Positions 36,044 to 45,373 of a stretch of 64,000 nucleotides of DNA are shown piece by piece. The notes under the pieces were generated by a model. It ran no database searches and was not told the DNA's origin. It worked only from the letters and a program-made list of their open reading frames with translations. The translations under genes and the position numbers were made by a program. The stretch's first letter is position 1. Each line of letters begins with the position of its first letter. The stretch covers positions 1 to 64,000 of the forward strand of contig NZ_RKME01000010.1 of NCBI RefSeq assembly GCF_003797825.1. Reading direction: 5' to 3'. The DNA comes from Gordonia sp. OPL2 (GTDB lineage Bacteria > Actinomycetota > Actinomycetes > Mycobacteriales > Mycobacteriaceae).

Positions 36044-37042
36044 TCAGCGCGGGTCGAGTCCGATGGCTCGGTAGGCGTCGTCGAGGTAGCGCATGTTCTC
36101 GACGGCGTCGTCGAGTCCGATGGGCAACGACGTCCCGTGTCGCACCGCGTCGGCGAACGCCTCGAGTTGATACGTGTAGGTCGACCGTGTCCCGAGATGT
36201 TCGACGGACACGGTGCCGCGTGTCGCCGACACCACGGTCAGACGGTCGTCGCGGTTGGGGCCGAGATAGTCGTGCAGGTACAGGCTGCCCTCGTCGCCGA
36301 CGATCCGCAGGCTGAAGACGAACTCGCCCGCGACCATCGACACCGCCTGGGTTCCCTTCGCGCCGTTCGGATATCGCACATCGAGAATGCACGACTCGTC
36401 GATCTGCGGGCTCCGGAGCACCGCGCGACCACCGGTGATCTCCGGGTCGCCGCCGCACCACTTGCCGAGCACGCGTGAGACGTGCAGCGAGTAGCAGCCG
36501 AGGTCCATCAGCGCGCCGCCGGCCAGATCGTAGGACCAGCGGGGGTCGTCGTCGCCGGGTGCCGGCATCGCCATCACGACCTCGACGTCGCGGACGGTGC
36601 CGATCGCCCCGCCGTCGAGGAGTTCGAAGGTCCGCGTCATCAGTGGGTGGAACAGGTAGTGGAAGCCTTCGAGGATCGGCACTCCGGCGGTCCGCGCGGC
36701 GGCGGCGACCTCGCGCGCCTCGGACTCGTTGCGCGCGAACGGCTTCTCGGACAGGACGGCCCTGCCCGCACGGATCGCGGCGAGGTTCCAGGGTCCGTGC
36801 AGCGAATTCGCGAGCGGGTTGTAGATGACGTCGACCTCGGGGTCGGCGATCACCTCGTCGTAGGACGCCAGGACTCGCTCGACGCCGTACTTGTCGGCGA
36901 AGGCGGCCGCACGGCCGCGGTCACGCGCGGCGACGGCGACCAGTCGGTGGCCGAGTGCCTGTGCCGGCCCGATGAGCGCGGTCTCGGCGATTCGTGATGC
37001 GCCGAGGATTCCGATGCGCAGAGGCGTGCCCGCGTCGCTCAT
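36044..37042 (-). CDS. Gfo/Idh/MocA family oxidoreductase
   Basis: A 332-residue dehydrogenase with IGILGASRIAETALIGPA at the start, the catalytic lysine motif LSEKPFARN (about residue 96) and GGALMDLGCYSLH as the C-domain signature. The latter resembles glucose-fructose/xylose dehydrogenase and dihydrodiol dehydrogenase-type members more than IolG. The substrate is likely a sugar or cyclitol. It is the last gene in the run 41010 to 36044, and its start overlaps the IolE-like stop by four bases (ATGA). It is one of six full-length family members in the island. Confidence 0.82.
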   Translation of the reverse strand: MSDAGTPLRIGILGASRIAETALIGPAQALGHRLVAVAARDRGRAAAFADKYGVERVLASYDEVIADPEVDVIYNPLANSLHGPWNLAAIRAGRAVLSEKPFARNESEAREVAAAARTAGVPILEGFHYLFHPLMTRTFELLDGGAIGTVRDVEVVMAMPAPGDDDPRWSYDLAGGALMDLGCYSLHVSRVLGKWCGGDPEITGGRAVLRSPQIDESCILDVRYPNGAKGTQAVSMVAGEFVFSLRIVGDEGSLYLHDYLGPNRDDRLTVVSATRGTVSVEHLGTRSTYTYQLEAFADAVRHGTSLPIGLDDAVENMRYLDDAYRAIGLDPR

Positions 37043-37929
37043 ACGTGCACCGGACGCTGCGCGACCTTGCGCAGGAACGACATCGACACCGCGACGTTGC
37101 CGGCGGCGGCGTCGCCGTCGGCCTCATCTCCCAGGATCGTGTCCTGCTCGAGGACATACCAACCGGTGAATCCGGCGTCGACGAGCGTGCCGACGACGCG
37201 GGCGATGCGCGCTTCGCCGGCGCCGAGTGGTACGTACATGCCCTGCGCGACGGCGTCGGTGTAGGTGAGCGCACCGCTCTGAACCTGCTCGGCCAGCTCG
37301 ACCTTGACGTCTTTGAGATGGGCGTGGGTGATGCGGTCGGTGAACGCCTGCGTGACCTCGAGCGGGTCGGTGCCACCGATCAGCAGATGCCCGGTGTCCA
37401 GACAGAGACCGATGGTCGAGTTCTCGAGCACGCGGTAGACCTCGTCACGCTTCTCGATCATGGTGCCGACATGGGGGTGCAGGGCCGCGGTCACACCGCG
37501 ACTCTCGGCGAGCTCGCCCAGGCGGTCCAGGTTGGCGAGCAGAGTCGTCCACTCGTCGTCGCCGAGGTCCGGGCGGTCGTCGTAGCCGTCGACTCCGGTG
37601 GCCGCGGCCAGCACCAGAACGTCTCCGCCGGAGGTCTCCAGACGGTCGAGGACCTCGTTCACCGCAGGCGCGGGATCGTGGTCGGCCTTGTGCAGCACCA
37701 CGGGGACGAAGGAACCGACGCACTGCAGGTCGTACCTCGCGAGGGTGTCGCGGAGTTCCGCCGGCGAGGACGGGAGGAAGCCCTCAGGGCCGGTCTCGGC
37801 GGCGGTGACGCCGAGTTCGCGCATCTCCCCGAGAACGCGTTCGGGGCTCAGCTGATAGCCCCATCCGGGCACTTCACACACGCCCCAGGAGATCGGGGCT
37901 GCGGCGATGCGGAGGTCGGTGGTCGTCAT
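37039..37929 (-). CDS. iolE: TIM-barrel protein, probable inosose dehydratase (IolE-like)
   Basis: A 296-residue xylose isomerase-like TIM barrel. IAAAPISWGVCEVPGWG (residues ~7-23), LGVTAAETGPEGFLP and the C-terminal block QSGALTYTDAVAQGMYVPLG resemble actinobacterial 2-keto-myo-inositol dehydratases, which remove water from scyllo-inosose. Metal ligands are likely in LCLDTGHLLIGG and THAHLKDVK. The iolC-iolA run has no iolE, so this gene could supply that step from the second operon. IolH- or IolI-like epimerase activity cannot be excluded. ATG at 37929 was chosen over 37959 because GAGGACC lies at suitable distance. Confidence 0.72.
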   Translation of the reverse strand: MTTTDLRIAAAPISWGVCEVPGWGYQLSPERVLGEMRELGVTAAETGPEGFLPSSPAELRDTLARYDLQCVGSFVPVVLHKADHDPAPAVNEVLDRLETSGGDVLVLAAATGVDGYDDRPDLGDDEWTTLLANLDRLGELAESRGVTAALHPHVGTMIEKRDEVYRVLENSTIGLCLDTGHLLIGGTDPLEVTQAFTDRITHAHLKDVKVELAEQVQSGALTYTDAVAQGMYVPLGAGEARIARVVGTLVDAGFTGWYVLEQDTILGDEADGDAAAGNVAVSMSFLRKVAQRPVHV

Positions 37930-37983
37930 GGTGGTGGTCCTCACTGTGGTGCTGTTCACGGTCGTGCTCGTCTGATGGGAGGT

Positions 37984-39036
37984 CTAGCGGTTCGTCGAAA
38001 GACGTTTTCCTGCAGCGTGTGCCGATCGCACGTCATCGATGCGGACGGGTCTGTGGGTGGCGACCGACTGCGTGGCCGCCTCGGCGATCAACGCGACCTC
38101 GAGGGCGTCCTGCGCGGTACACAGGTCATTGCGCGGATTCGTCCCCAGCACCTCCTCGCAGAAGGCACCCAGCTCTGCCCGGTAGGCCGCGGTGAACCGA
38201 TCCATGAAGAAGCGGTGCGGAGATCCGGAGGGAAAAGTGCTGTCCACCTCCAGGTTCCGGACCGGCGAGCCGTCGTCCCATCCGGCGACGACGGAGTCGG
38301 TGCTGCCGTGCGCCTCCAGGCGGCAGTCGTAGCCCCGTCCGTTGTATCGGGTCACCGACACGACGCCGATGGTGCCGGAGGCGAAGGTGAGCAGGACGGA
38401 GGCGGTGTCGACGTCGCCGACATCGGCGAAGATCGGGTCGCCCTGGTTGCCGCCGATAGCGTACACCTCGACGACCTCGTCGCCGAGAAGCCAACGGACC
38501 GTGTCGAAGTCATGGACTGCGCAGTCCCGGAAGATTCCGCCCGACGCCGCGATGTAGTCCGTCGGTGGCGGTGCGGGGTCCAGCGTGGTCGAGCGGACGG
38601 TGGTGATGAATCCGAGGTCGCCGGAGACGACGGCGGCGCGTGCGGCGGCCATCGCCGGATCGAAGCGCCGGTTGTATCCGATCCGGACGGGTACCCCGCT
38701 GTCGCCGACGCGTCGCACGACCTCCGCGGAATCGGCCACCGACAGAGCGATCGGCTTCTCGCACAGGGTCGGGATCCCGGCCGCGACGGCCTTCTCGATC
38801 AGGTCGGCGTGTGTCGGTGTGGCGCTGGCGATCACGACCGCGTCGACACCGGACGCGAGCAGCTCGTCCGTGTCGGCGGCGGGGCGGGCGCAATCCAGCC
38901 GGCGCAGGGTGGCGTCGACGGCGGCGGGCACGGCATCGGTCACGACGAGTTCGTCGACCCCTGGCAGGTCGGCCACCGTGCCGGCGTGGAAGGCGCCGAT
39001 CCGTCCGAGCCCGATGATCCCGATCGTCAGTCCCAT
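37984..39036 (-). CDS. Gfo/Idh/MocA oxidoreductase, inositol 2-dehydrogenase-like
   Basis: A 350-residue dehydrogenase beginning GIIGLGRIGAFHAGTV, with LCEKPIALSVADS (about residues 91-103) carrying the catalytic lysine and CAVHDFDTVRWLLG the substrate Asp/His pair. The overall pattern is very close to actinobacterial inositol 2-dehydrogenases, so this is a second IolG-type enzyme, perhaps for another stereoisomer such as D-chiro- or scyllo-inositol. Its ATG overlaps the SDR stop by one base (TGATG). The IolE-like gene follows after 54 bp, which fits sequential oxidation and dehydration. Confidence 0.82.
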   Translation of the reverse strand: MGLTIGIIGLGRIGAFHAGTVADLPGVDELVVTDAVPAAVDATLRRLDCARPAADTDELLASGVDAVVIASATPTHADLIEKAVAAGIPTLCEKPIALSVADSAEVVRRVGDSGVPVRIGYNRRFDPAMAAARAAVVSGDLGFITTVRSTTLDPAPPPTDYIAASGGIFRDCAVHDFDTVRWLLGDEVVEVYAIGGNQGDPIFADVGDVDTASVLLTFASGTIGVVSVTRYNGRGYDCRLEAHGSTDSVVAGWDDGSPVRNLEVDSTFPSGSPHRFFMDRFTAAYRAELGAFCEEVLGTNPRNDLCTAQDALEVALIAEAATQSVATHRPVRIDDVRSAHAAGKRLSTNR

Positions 39037-39815
39037 CAGTCGATCCCTCCCATCACGATCTGATCCCAGTCGATGACCGAGCCGGTAACCACGCCGCTCC
39101 GGTCCGACAACAGGAACACGACGAAATCGGCGATCTCGTCAGGTTGGCCCAGCTTGCCCATCGGCACCGATGCGTTGGCGTCCTCGATCCAGTCGTCGCC
39201 GGCTCCGTGGAACCGCTTCTGGACCTCACCCTCGCCCTCGGTCTCACTCCAGCCGATGTTCAGACCGTTGATCCGGATGCGATCCCATCGATGGGCGTGC
39301 GCGGCGTTCTTGGTCAGGCCCACCAGGCCCGCCTTGGTTGACGAGTACGGCGCGAGGTAGGCCTGCCCGCCGTACGACGACATGGTGATGATGTTGACGA
39401 TGCTGCCGGGAGCCTTGCGGCCCACCATGTCCCGCACCGCCGCCTGCATGGTGAAGAACGGGGCACGCAGATTGATGGCGACGTGGCTCTCGAACAGCTC
39501 GGGGGTGGTGTCCAGAAGACTTCCGCGGGAGGTCGTGCCCGCGGCGTTGACCAGGCAGTCGATCCGCCCGAACTCGGCGACCGTCGCCGCGACGGTGTCG
39601 GCGGCCGCGCGGGGGTCGGTCAGATCGGCCTGGACGAATCGGACGGGCCGGCCGTCGAACTCTGCGGCGAGCCGTTTGCCCTTCTCGGCGTTTCGGCCGC
39701 TGAACACCACGCGGGCACCGGCACTGGCGGCGGCGCGGACGATCGCTGCCCCCAGGCCCTGTGTCCCGCCACTGACCAGCAGTACCTTGTCGGCCAGTGC
39801 CGGCTGATCGGTCAT
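39036..39815 (-). CDS. Short-chain dehydrogenase/reductase
   Basis: A 259-residue SDR with the cofactor motif SGGTQGLGAA (about residues 15-24), NAAG (about 89), and the catalytic pair in YSSTKAG (about 157). These enzymes oxidise secondary alcohols with NAD(P)+. Placed between a dioxygenase and an inositol dehydrogenase-like gene, it probably acts on a cyclitol or its derivative. ATG at 39815 is 21 bp after the dioxygenase stop; the frame extends upstream only through antisense dioxygenase sequence. The gene is translationally coupled to the next one by one shared base. Confidence 0.85.
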   Translation of the reverse strand: MTDQPALADKVLLVSGGTQGLGAAIVRAAASAGARVVFSGRNAEKGKRLAAEFDGRPVRFVQADLTDPRAAADTVAATVAEFGRIDCLVNAAGTTSRGSLLDTTPELFESHVAINLRAPFFTMQAAVRDMVGRKAPGSIVNIITMSSYGGQAYLAPYSSTKAGLVGLTKNAAHAHRWDRIRINGLNIGWSETEGEGEVQKRFHGAGDDWIEDANASVPMGKLGQPDEIADFVVFLLSDRSGVVTGSVIDWDQIVMGGID

Positions 39816-39834
39816 CGTCGGCGAATCCTTTCGA

Positions 39835-41010
39835 TCACGGGATGTGACGTGTGTCGAGTGCGGTGAGTTCTGCGTCGAAACGGGCCGGGTCGACGTCGTC
39901 GGCGATGGCCCGGGCGAGCAGTTGCGCCTGGGATTCACCGGTCAGTCCGGTGATCGGCTGATCGAGGTCGAGATTGCTCGGGAACGCGTAACCCTCGGCG
40001 GCAGCGGCGATCACATTCGTGACCGCGCGACTGTCACCGGTGGCGGCCAGTTCCCGCAGTGCCGGATAGATGCGGCGCATGATGGTCGATCGGTCGACCG
40101 CATCCATGGCCCGCCCGAAGGCCGACGAGACCTGCAGCAGATTGGCCATCCGCTTGATGTCGGTCGACGTGTTGTGACCAGCGGCGTGGAACAGGGCCGG
40201 GTTGAAGAACACCGCGTCACCCGCCGACAGCGGCAACTGCACGTAGTTCTGCGCGAAGTAGTCGCGGAACTCGGGGAGATTGAACGCCAGGTAGCCCGCC
40301 TCGTAGGTCTGGGAGTACGGCAGGTACATGGTCGGGCCGGACTCGATCGGCATGTCGACATGGGCGACCGCACCCTGCAGGGTCAGGGCAGGCGACAGTC
40401 GATGGACGTGCGCGCGGAACGTCGCGGCGGTGTCGGTCGACATGAATCCGAGGTGGTAGTCGCGGTGCGGGTTCTGGGCCTCGCCGCCCGGGTTGACGAC
40501 GTTGATCGCGGAGGTCACCTGATACCAGGGGCCGAGCCAGGCCTCGCTGATCAGGTTGAGGACGTCGTTGGAGTAGTACCGGGCGAACAATGCGGGATCG
40601 CGTTCGGCGAACTTCTGCAGCGCGTTCCAGATGCGGTCGTTGGCGCCGGGCTTGGCGAAGTGGTCGCCGTTGGAGACGCCCGCGGCGTGCTGGTCGGCGA
40701 TGATCTCGGTGAACAGGGTCGTGGACTCGGCGAGGCCGTGGCGGTCGTCGAACGCGCCGGCGAACACGACGATGCCGGGACCGTTGAGCAGTGCGTCGGC
40801 CAGTTCGTCGGCGAGCGCCTCGCGGGCGTCGCCGGTCAGTGCGGTCACGGTGGCCGAGTCGTAGAACAGGACGCCGCGTTCGGTGCTCGCCGCGTGCGGG
40901 TAGTCGGCGAGGTCGGTGGTGCGCTGGGTGAGCGCGATGAAGTCGTCGAGGTCGCATTCGGCGGCGGAGATGCGGTTCGCTCGGGGGGTGGTGGCGCTGC
41001 GCAAGGTCAT
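39835..41010 (-). CDS. Phytanoyl-CoA dioxygenase family (PhyH) protein
   Basis: A 391-residue Fe(II)/2-oxoglutarate dioxygenase. The iron ligands are visible as the HxD motif in NPHRDYHLGF (about residue 206) and the distal His in FHAAGHNTS (about 294). PhyH proteins hydroxylate diverse small molecules, not only phytanoyl-CoA. It is the first gene of a run ending at 36044, with ATG 41010 preceded by GAGGAG, and it shares its promoter region with the divergent LacI gene at 41155. A role in hydroxylating or demethylating an inositol derivative is possible, but nothing in the sequence defines the substrate. Confidence 0.8.
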   Translation of the reverse strand: MTLRSATTPRANRISAAECDLDDFIALTQRTTDLADYPHAASTERGVLFYDSATVTALTGDAREALADELADALLNGPGIVVFAGAFDDRHGLAESTTLFTEIIADQHAAGVSNGDHFAKPGANDRIWNALQKFAERDPALFARYYSNDVLNLISEAWLGPWYQVTSAINVVNPGGEAQNPHRDYHLGFMSTDTAATFRAHVHRLSPALTLQGAVAHVDMPIESGPTMYLPYSQTYEAGYLAFNLPEFRDYFAQNYVQLPLSAGDAVFFNPALFHAAGHNTSTDIKRMANLLQVSSAFGRAMDAVDRSTIMRRIYPALRELAATGDSRAVTNVIAAAAEGYAFPSNLDLDQPITGLTGESQAQLLARAIADDVDPARFDAELTALDTRHIP

Positions 41011-41105
41011 GGGCGCGCGCTCCTCTCTGATGACGTTGGTGCGATGAAGGTGTGGGGCCCTCGGCGATTCCGCCATGATCACCTACTCAGAATGGCAAGA
41101 TCCTA

Positions 41106-41117
41106 TTGTCCGGACAA
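41106..41117. promoter_or_regulatory. Palindromic operator between dioxygenase operon and LacI gene
   Basis: TTGTCCGGACAA is a perfect 12-bp palindrome, one core base away from the TGTC-CT-GACA motif found elsewhere in the island. It lies 96 bp upstream of the dioxygenase start and 38 bp before the LacI gene start. Either the LacI protein or IolR could bind. Confidence 0.6.
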
Positions 41118-41154
41118 GGGCAGTTTTCCATCAAGAATCCCTCAGGAGTGTTCC

Positions 41155-42174
41155 GTGCCACATCGCTATCCGGTTCGCGAGATCGCCCGGCAGGCCGGGG
41201 TGAGCGAGGCGACCGTGGATCGGGTCCTGCACCGGCGGCCGGGGGTCCGCGAGGGAACGGTTCTCCAGGTCGAGCAGGCGATCGCCGACCTCGATCGTCA
41301 GCGCAGCCAGCTGCGTCTCTCGGGCCGGCGGTTCCTCATCGATCTCGTGATGGAGACCCCGCGTCGGTTCTCCGACCTCGTCCGGGAGGCGCTCGAGCTG
41401 GAACTGCCCGGCCTGCGGCCTGCCGTGATGCGCGCTCGCTATCACCTGAGAGAGACGTGGGAGGTCGACGAACTCGTCGCCGAACTCGACTCGGTCTGTC
41501 GGCACGGGAGTCATGCCGTGGTGCTGAAGGCGCCGGACACCCCGGAGGTGGCGGCGGTCATCGGTCGGCTGACGGCGGCGCGGATCCCCGTCATCACGCT
41601 GGTCACCGACGTCCCGATGAGCACCCGGATCGCCTATGTGGGCATGGACAACCGGGCCGCCGGTGCGACGGCCGCGTATCTCATGTGCCAGTGGCTCCGA
41701 CATGTCGAGGCCGACATCCTGGTCATCACCAGCAGCGAGATGTTCCGCGGCGAGGAGGAACGTGAGATGGGGTTCCGCTCGGCCATGCGCACCTACGATC
41801 CCGGCCGGCGGATCGTGGAGATCTCGGAGTCGGACGGCCTCGACGCGACCAGCCGAGTCCTCACCGCCCACGCGTTGCGCGAGCACCCCGGGATCGCGGC
41901 CGTGTACTCCATCGGCGGCGGCAATCGCGGCATCGTCGCGGCGTTCGCCGCTGCCGACCGAACGTGCGAGGTGTTCGTCGGGCACGACCTGGGCGATGCC
42001 AACCGTGACCTGCTGCGCAGCGGGCATGTCACCGCTGTGCTCCACCACGATCTGCGCGACGACATGCGCCAGGTGGCGCAGTCGGTGATGGGCTTTCACG
42101 GTGCCCTGCCGGGGGATCAGCGGCCGCGGGCATCGGGCATCCACATCATCACCCCGCACAATCTGCCCGACTGA
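41155..42174 (+). CDS. LacI family transcriptional regulator
   Basis: A 339-residue regulator starting MPHRYPVREIARQAGVSEATVDRVLHRRPG when read as one chain; the helix-turn-helix is residues ~6-25. The sensor domain contains LVTDVPMSTRIAYVGMDNRAAGATAAYLM, typical of the ribose/inositol-binding branch used by AraR- or IolR-type LacI proteins. GTG at 41155 has CAGGAG just upstream; the very long upstream frame is antisense to the dioxygenase gene and is not coding. It probably controls the divergent operon 41010-36044 through the palindrome at 41106-41117, responding to an inositol. Confidence 0.88.
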   Translation: MPHRYPVREIARQAGVSEATVDRVLHRRPGVREGTVLQVEQAIADLDRQRSQLRLSGRRFLIDLVMETPRRFSDLVREALELELPGLRPAVMRARYHLRETWEVDELVAELDSVCRHGSHAVVLKAPDTPEVAAVIGRLTAARIPVITLVTDVPMSTRIAYVGMDNRAAGATAAYLMCQWLRHVEADILVITSSEMFRGEEEREMGFRSAMRTYDPGRRIVEISESDGLDATSRVLTAHALREHPGIAAVYSIGGGNRGIVAAFAAADRTCEVFVGHDLGDANRDLLRSGHVTAVLHHDLRDDMRQVAQSVMGFHGALPGDQRPRASGIHIITPHNLPD

Positions 42175-42193
42175 GAGCACTCGGACGGATTCT

Positions 42194-42203
42194 TGTCTTT
42201 ACA
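42194..42203. promoter_or_regulatory. Degenerate IolR-like operator before the GntR gene
   Basis: TGTCTTTACA matches the island motif at nine of ten positions of the R-tolerant consensus and lies 37 bp before the GTG at 42240. It suggests autoregulation by the GntR protein. Confidence 0.5.
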
Positions 42204-42239
42204 TATTAATGTCCAGGTTTCTGGTGTTAGTGTGTCGTC

Positions 42240-42977
42240 GTGATCACACCCATCCCGGTGGAGCTGGACCGATCGACCCCGGTGCCGCTCTATCATCAGC
42301 TGGCGCAGGCCATCGAGGCCGCCATCGTCCGCGGTGATCTCGCTCCCGGTGATCGCCTGGAGAACGAGCTCGACATGGCCGGCCGGCTGAAGCTGTCACG
42401 ACCGACGATCCGGCAGGCCATCCAGGAACTCGTGGACAAGGGTGTGGTCGTGCGCAAGCGCGGTGTCGGTACGCAGGTCGTGCAGAATCCGGTGCATCGT
42501 TCCGTCGAACTCACCAGTCTGTACGACGATCTGACGACCGCGGGGATGCATCCGAGCACCCAGTTGCTCGAGTACCGGATCGGTGTGCCCGACGACGAAC
42601 TGCGCACCGAACTCGGCCTCGCCGTCGGGGCGGAGGCGGTCACCGTCAAGCGACTCCGGTGTGCCGGCGGAGAACCGTTGGCGCTCATGATCAATCACCT
42701 GCCGGCAGAGATCTGCCCACCCGCCGGGGAGCTCGAGACCGGCGGTCTCTACAAGGGATTGCGCGGGCGCGGCGTACACATCCGGCTCGCCCGCCAGCGC
42801 ATCGGCGCCAAGGCTGCCGACGACGACGAGGCGACATTGCTCAATGACGTGGTGGGTGCTCCGCTGCTGACCATGCAGCGCACCGCTTTCGACGATGCCG
42901 GACGTGTCGTCGAGGTGGGGCGGCACGCATACCGAGCAGATCGCTACTTCTTCGAGACGACCGTCGTCGACCGCTGA
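42240..42977 (+). CDS. GntR family transcriptional regulator, HutC/UTRA type, probable IolR
   Basis: A 245-residue regulator. The winged helix-turn-helix (residues ~10-78) carries PLYHQLAQAIEAAIVRGDLAPG, then LSRPTIRQAIQELVDKGVVV. A UTRA ligand domain follows (about 90-240), with LYDDLTTAGMHPSTQ and the closing ADRYFFETTVV. In Corynebacterium the repressor of inositol genes, IolR, is also of GntR type, and the recurrent TGTC-NN-GACA sites in the island fit the motif I recall for it. GTG at 42240 is the start. The gene is convergent with rsgA and marks the right end of the island. Confidence 0.85.
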   Translation: MITPIPVELDRSTPVPLYHQLAQAIEAAIVRGDLAPGDRLENELDMAGRLKLSRPTIRQAIQELVDKGVVVRKRGVGTQVVQNPVHRSVELTSLYDDLTTAGMHPSTQLLEYRIGVPDDELRTELGLAVGAEAVTVKRLRCAGGEPLALMINHLPAEICPPAGELETGGLYKGLRGRGVHIRLARQRIGAKAADDDEATLLNDVVGAPLLTMQRTAFDDAGRVVEVGRHAYRADRYFFETTVVDR

Positions 42978-42996
42978 GGTCCCGCTACCGCCGGCG

Positions 42997-44049
42997 TCAC
43001 CGGTCGGTCTGCGCCGACTGCTCGGTCTCGGGATCGGTTGTGCCGTCCGGGGTCTGGCCGGTCACCGCGATCAGGAGGGCGCGAACCGCCATCGCCCTGC
43101 GATACGACTGCCCGGTCAGCTCGTCGAGCGCGCACTCCGGGTCGGCAGGCGGACCGAGGTGCGTGCACCCGCGCGGGCACGCCTCGATCGCGTCGTGGAG
43201 ATCATCGAAGGCGTCGACGATGTCATCTGGGGTGACGTGGGCCAGCCCGAACGAGCGGATGCCCGGCGTGTCCACGACCCATCCGCGCCCCTGGCCGGTC
43301 TCGGGTAGCGCCAAGGCGACCGACTGGGTCGAGGTGTGCCGGCCCTTGCCGACGCCCGACACGACACCCGTCGCCCGATCAGCATCCGGGACAAGGCGAT
43401 TGACGAGGGTGGACTTGCCGACTCCGGAATGACCGATGAGCGCGGTGATGTGGCCGGCCAGCCTGGCCGAGACGTCCTCGAGCGGGTCGTCGCGGCCCGC
43501 GAGGACGATGGGCAGGTCGAGGTCGGCGAATGCCCGGGTGAACTCGGCCGGATCGGCGAGGTCGGACTTGGTGAGGCACAGGATCGGCGTCAGGCCGCCG
43601 ACATAGGCGGCGGCGAGTGCGCGCTCGACGAATCCGGTTCGCGGTGGGGGATCGGCGAGCGCGGTGACGATGAGCAACTGATCGGCGTTGGCGACGACGA
43701 TCCGTTCGTACGGGTCGGTGTCGTCGGCGGTGCGACGCAGGACCGTGGTGCGGTCGGCGACCTTCACGATGCGCGCCAACGTGTCCGGACGGCCGGTCAG
43801 GTCGCCGACGACGGCGACGTGATCGCCGACGACGACGGGTGTCCGGCCGAGTTCGCGTGCGCGCATGGCGACCACGCGACGATCGGGGTCACCACCGATG
43901 ACGCAGCCCCACCGGCCGCGATCCACCGAGACGACCATGGCGTCCTCGGCGTCATCGTGGCTCGGGCGTTGCTTGGTGCGTGGCCTGCTGCCCTTGCCGG
44001 GACGTATCCGGACGTCGGATTCGTCGTAGCTCGAGGCGCGGCGGGACAC
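42997..44049 (-). CDS. rsgA: Ribosome small subunit-dependent GTPase A
   Basis: A 350-residue circularly permuted GTPase that assists late 30S ribosomal subunit assembly. After an OB-fold region (about 35-100), the GTPase motifs appear in permuted order: LTKSDLAD (G4), GHSGVGKSTLVN (G1), DTPGIRSFG (G3). The C-terminal zinc finger has C-x-R-G-C-x-H (CPRGCTHLG) and CAL. GTG at 44049 is one base after the aroA stop, so the two genes are coupled. The pair corresponds to Rv3227-Rv3228 in mycobacteria and is convergent with the desaturases there. Confidence 0.93.
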   Translation of the reverse strand: MSRRASSYDESDVRIRPGKGSRPRTKQRPSHDDAEDAMVVSVDRGRWGCVIGGDPDRRVVAMRARELGRTPVVVGDHVAVVGDLTGRPDTLARIVKVADRTTVLRRTADDTDPYERIVVANADQLLIVTALADPPPRTGFVERALAAAYVGGLTPILCLTKSDLADPAEFTRAFADLDLPIVLAGRDDPLEDVSARLAGHITALIGHSGVGKSTLVNRLVPDADRATGVVSGVGKGRHTSTQSVALALPETGQGRGWVVDTPGIRSFGLAHVTPDDIVDAFDDLHDAIEACPRGCTHLGPPADPECALDELTGQSYRRAMAVRALLIAVTGQTPDGTTDPETEQSAQTDR

Positions 44050-44050
44050 G

Positions 44051-45316
44051 TCAGATGTGCCCGATCATCTTCTGCCACATACCCGGGAAGTCCGGGAGGG
44101 TTTTCGCCGTGGTCTCCACGTCGTCGACGGTGACACCCTGGGTGACGAGTCCGATCAGCGCTCCCGCAGTCGCCATCCGGTGATCGGCGTAGGACTCCCA
44201 GATCGCCCCGTGGAGCGGCCGCGGCACGATACGCAGGCCGTCCTCGGTCTCGGTGCAGTCCCCGCCCAACCGGTTGATCTCGGTCGACAACGCTGCCAGA
44301 CGGTCGGTCTCGTGCCCACGGAGATGCGCGATGCCCGACAGCACCGACTCGCCGTCGGCGAGCGCGCACAGGGCGGCCACCGTGGGCGTCAGCTCGCCGA
44401 CCTCCCGCAGGTCGACGCTGATGCCCGTGAGTTTCTCCGGTCCGCGCACGGTCAGCGATCCGTCGGCGCGTTCGATCGCGCACCCCATCTCGGCGAGAAT
44501 GCCGACGATCTCGGCTCCGGGCTGGGTGGTCGTCTCGGGCCACCGGGGAACGGTGACGGCGCCACCGGTCACGGCCGCGGCCGCCAGGAAGGCAGCGGCA
44601 TTCGACAGGTCCGGTTCGACATCCCGGTCGACCGCGCGGATCGGGCCGGGGGACACCTGCCAGGTGTCGGGGCCCGGACGGTCGACGGACACACCGGCCG
44701 TCGTCAGCATGTCGAGGGTCATGTCGATGTGCGGTGTCGACGGGACCGGCCCGCCACGGTGCCGCACCACGACACCCTCGTCGAATCGTGCCGCCGACAG
44801 CAGGAGTCCGGACACGAACTGTGAGGATGCGGATGCGTCGATCGTCACCTCACCCCCGCGGGCCGATCCGTGTCCGGCGACCGTGAACGGGAGACGGTCG
44901 CCGGTGACGTCGACCCCGAGGTCGCGCAGGGCGTCGAGGATGGTCGTCAGCGGGCGCGTGCGGGCCTGCTCGTCGCCGTCGAACGCGACCACGCCGTCGG
45001 CGAAGGCGGCCACCGGCGGCAGGAACCGCATCACGGTACCGGCCAGTCCGCAGAAGACGTCGGCGTCGTGCATGGGCCGTGGGTCGATGACCACCGTGGT
45101 CTCGTCATCCGGATCGACCCGCACGCCGATGCCCAGACCGCTGAGCCCGTTGAGCATGAGATTCGTATCCCGGCTGCGTAATGCGCCGCGGACCGTCGAC
45201 GGGCCGTCGGCGAGCGCGGCGAGGATCAGCGCGCGGTTGGTGATCGACTTGGAGCCCGGCAACGCGACGGTGGCCACCACCGGCTCGGTGACCCTCGGAG
45301 CACTCCAGATACTCAT
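44051..45316 (-). CDS. aroA: 3-phosphoshikimate 1-carboxyvinyltransferase (EPSP synthase)
   Basis: A 421-residue enzyme of the shikimate pathway joining phosphoenolpyruvate to shikimate 3-phosphate in the cytoplasm. [16 protein letters not shown] (about residues 18-33) and [19 protein letters not shown] (about 89-107) are the family signatures, and the second domain has the [11 protein letters not shown] and [10 protein letters not shown] blocks. The GLAGTVMR loop marks the class I glycine position as Gly-Leu-Ala. ATG at 45316 was chosen; ATG upstream at 45349 is less likely. rsgA follows directly. Confidence 0.95.
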   Translation of the reverse strand: MSIWSAPRVTEPVVATVALPGSKSITNRALILAALADGPSTVRGALRSRDTNLMLNGLSGLGIGVRVDPDDETTVVIDPRPMHDADVFCGLAGTVMRFLPPVAAFADGVVAFDGDEQARTRPLTTILDALRDLGVDVTGDRLPFTVAGHGSARGGEVTIDASASSQFVSGLLLSAARFDEGVVVRHRGGPVPSTPHIDMTLDMLTTAGVSVDRPGPDTWQVSPGPIRAVDRDVEPDLSNAAAFLAAAAVTGGAVTVPRWPETTTQPGAEIVGILAEMGCAIERADGSLTVRGPEKLTGISVDLREVGELTPTVAALCALADGESVLSGIAHLRGHETDRLAALSTEINRLGGDCTETEDGLRIVPRPLHGAIWESYADHRMATAGALIGLVTQGVTVDDVETTAKTLPDFPGMWQKMIGHI

Positions 45317-45373
45317 GGGGTCCAGTCTGTCATGCCGAAATACGAGCACTGACCGCGATCTGGGCGGACAGGG

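Noticed and set aside
39844-41154. Upstream part of the open frame containing the LacI gene
   Set aside because: Antisense to the dioxygenase gene; the LacI family sequence begins only at 41155, where a ribosome site and GTG occur.
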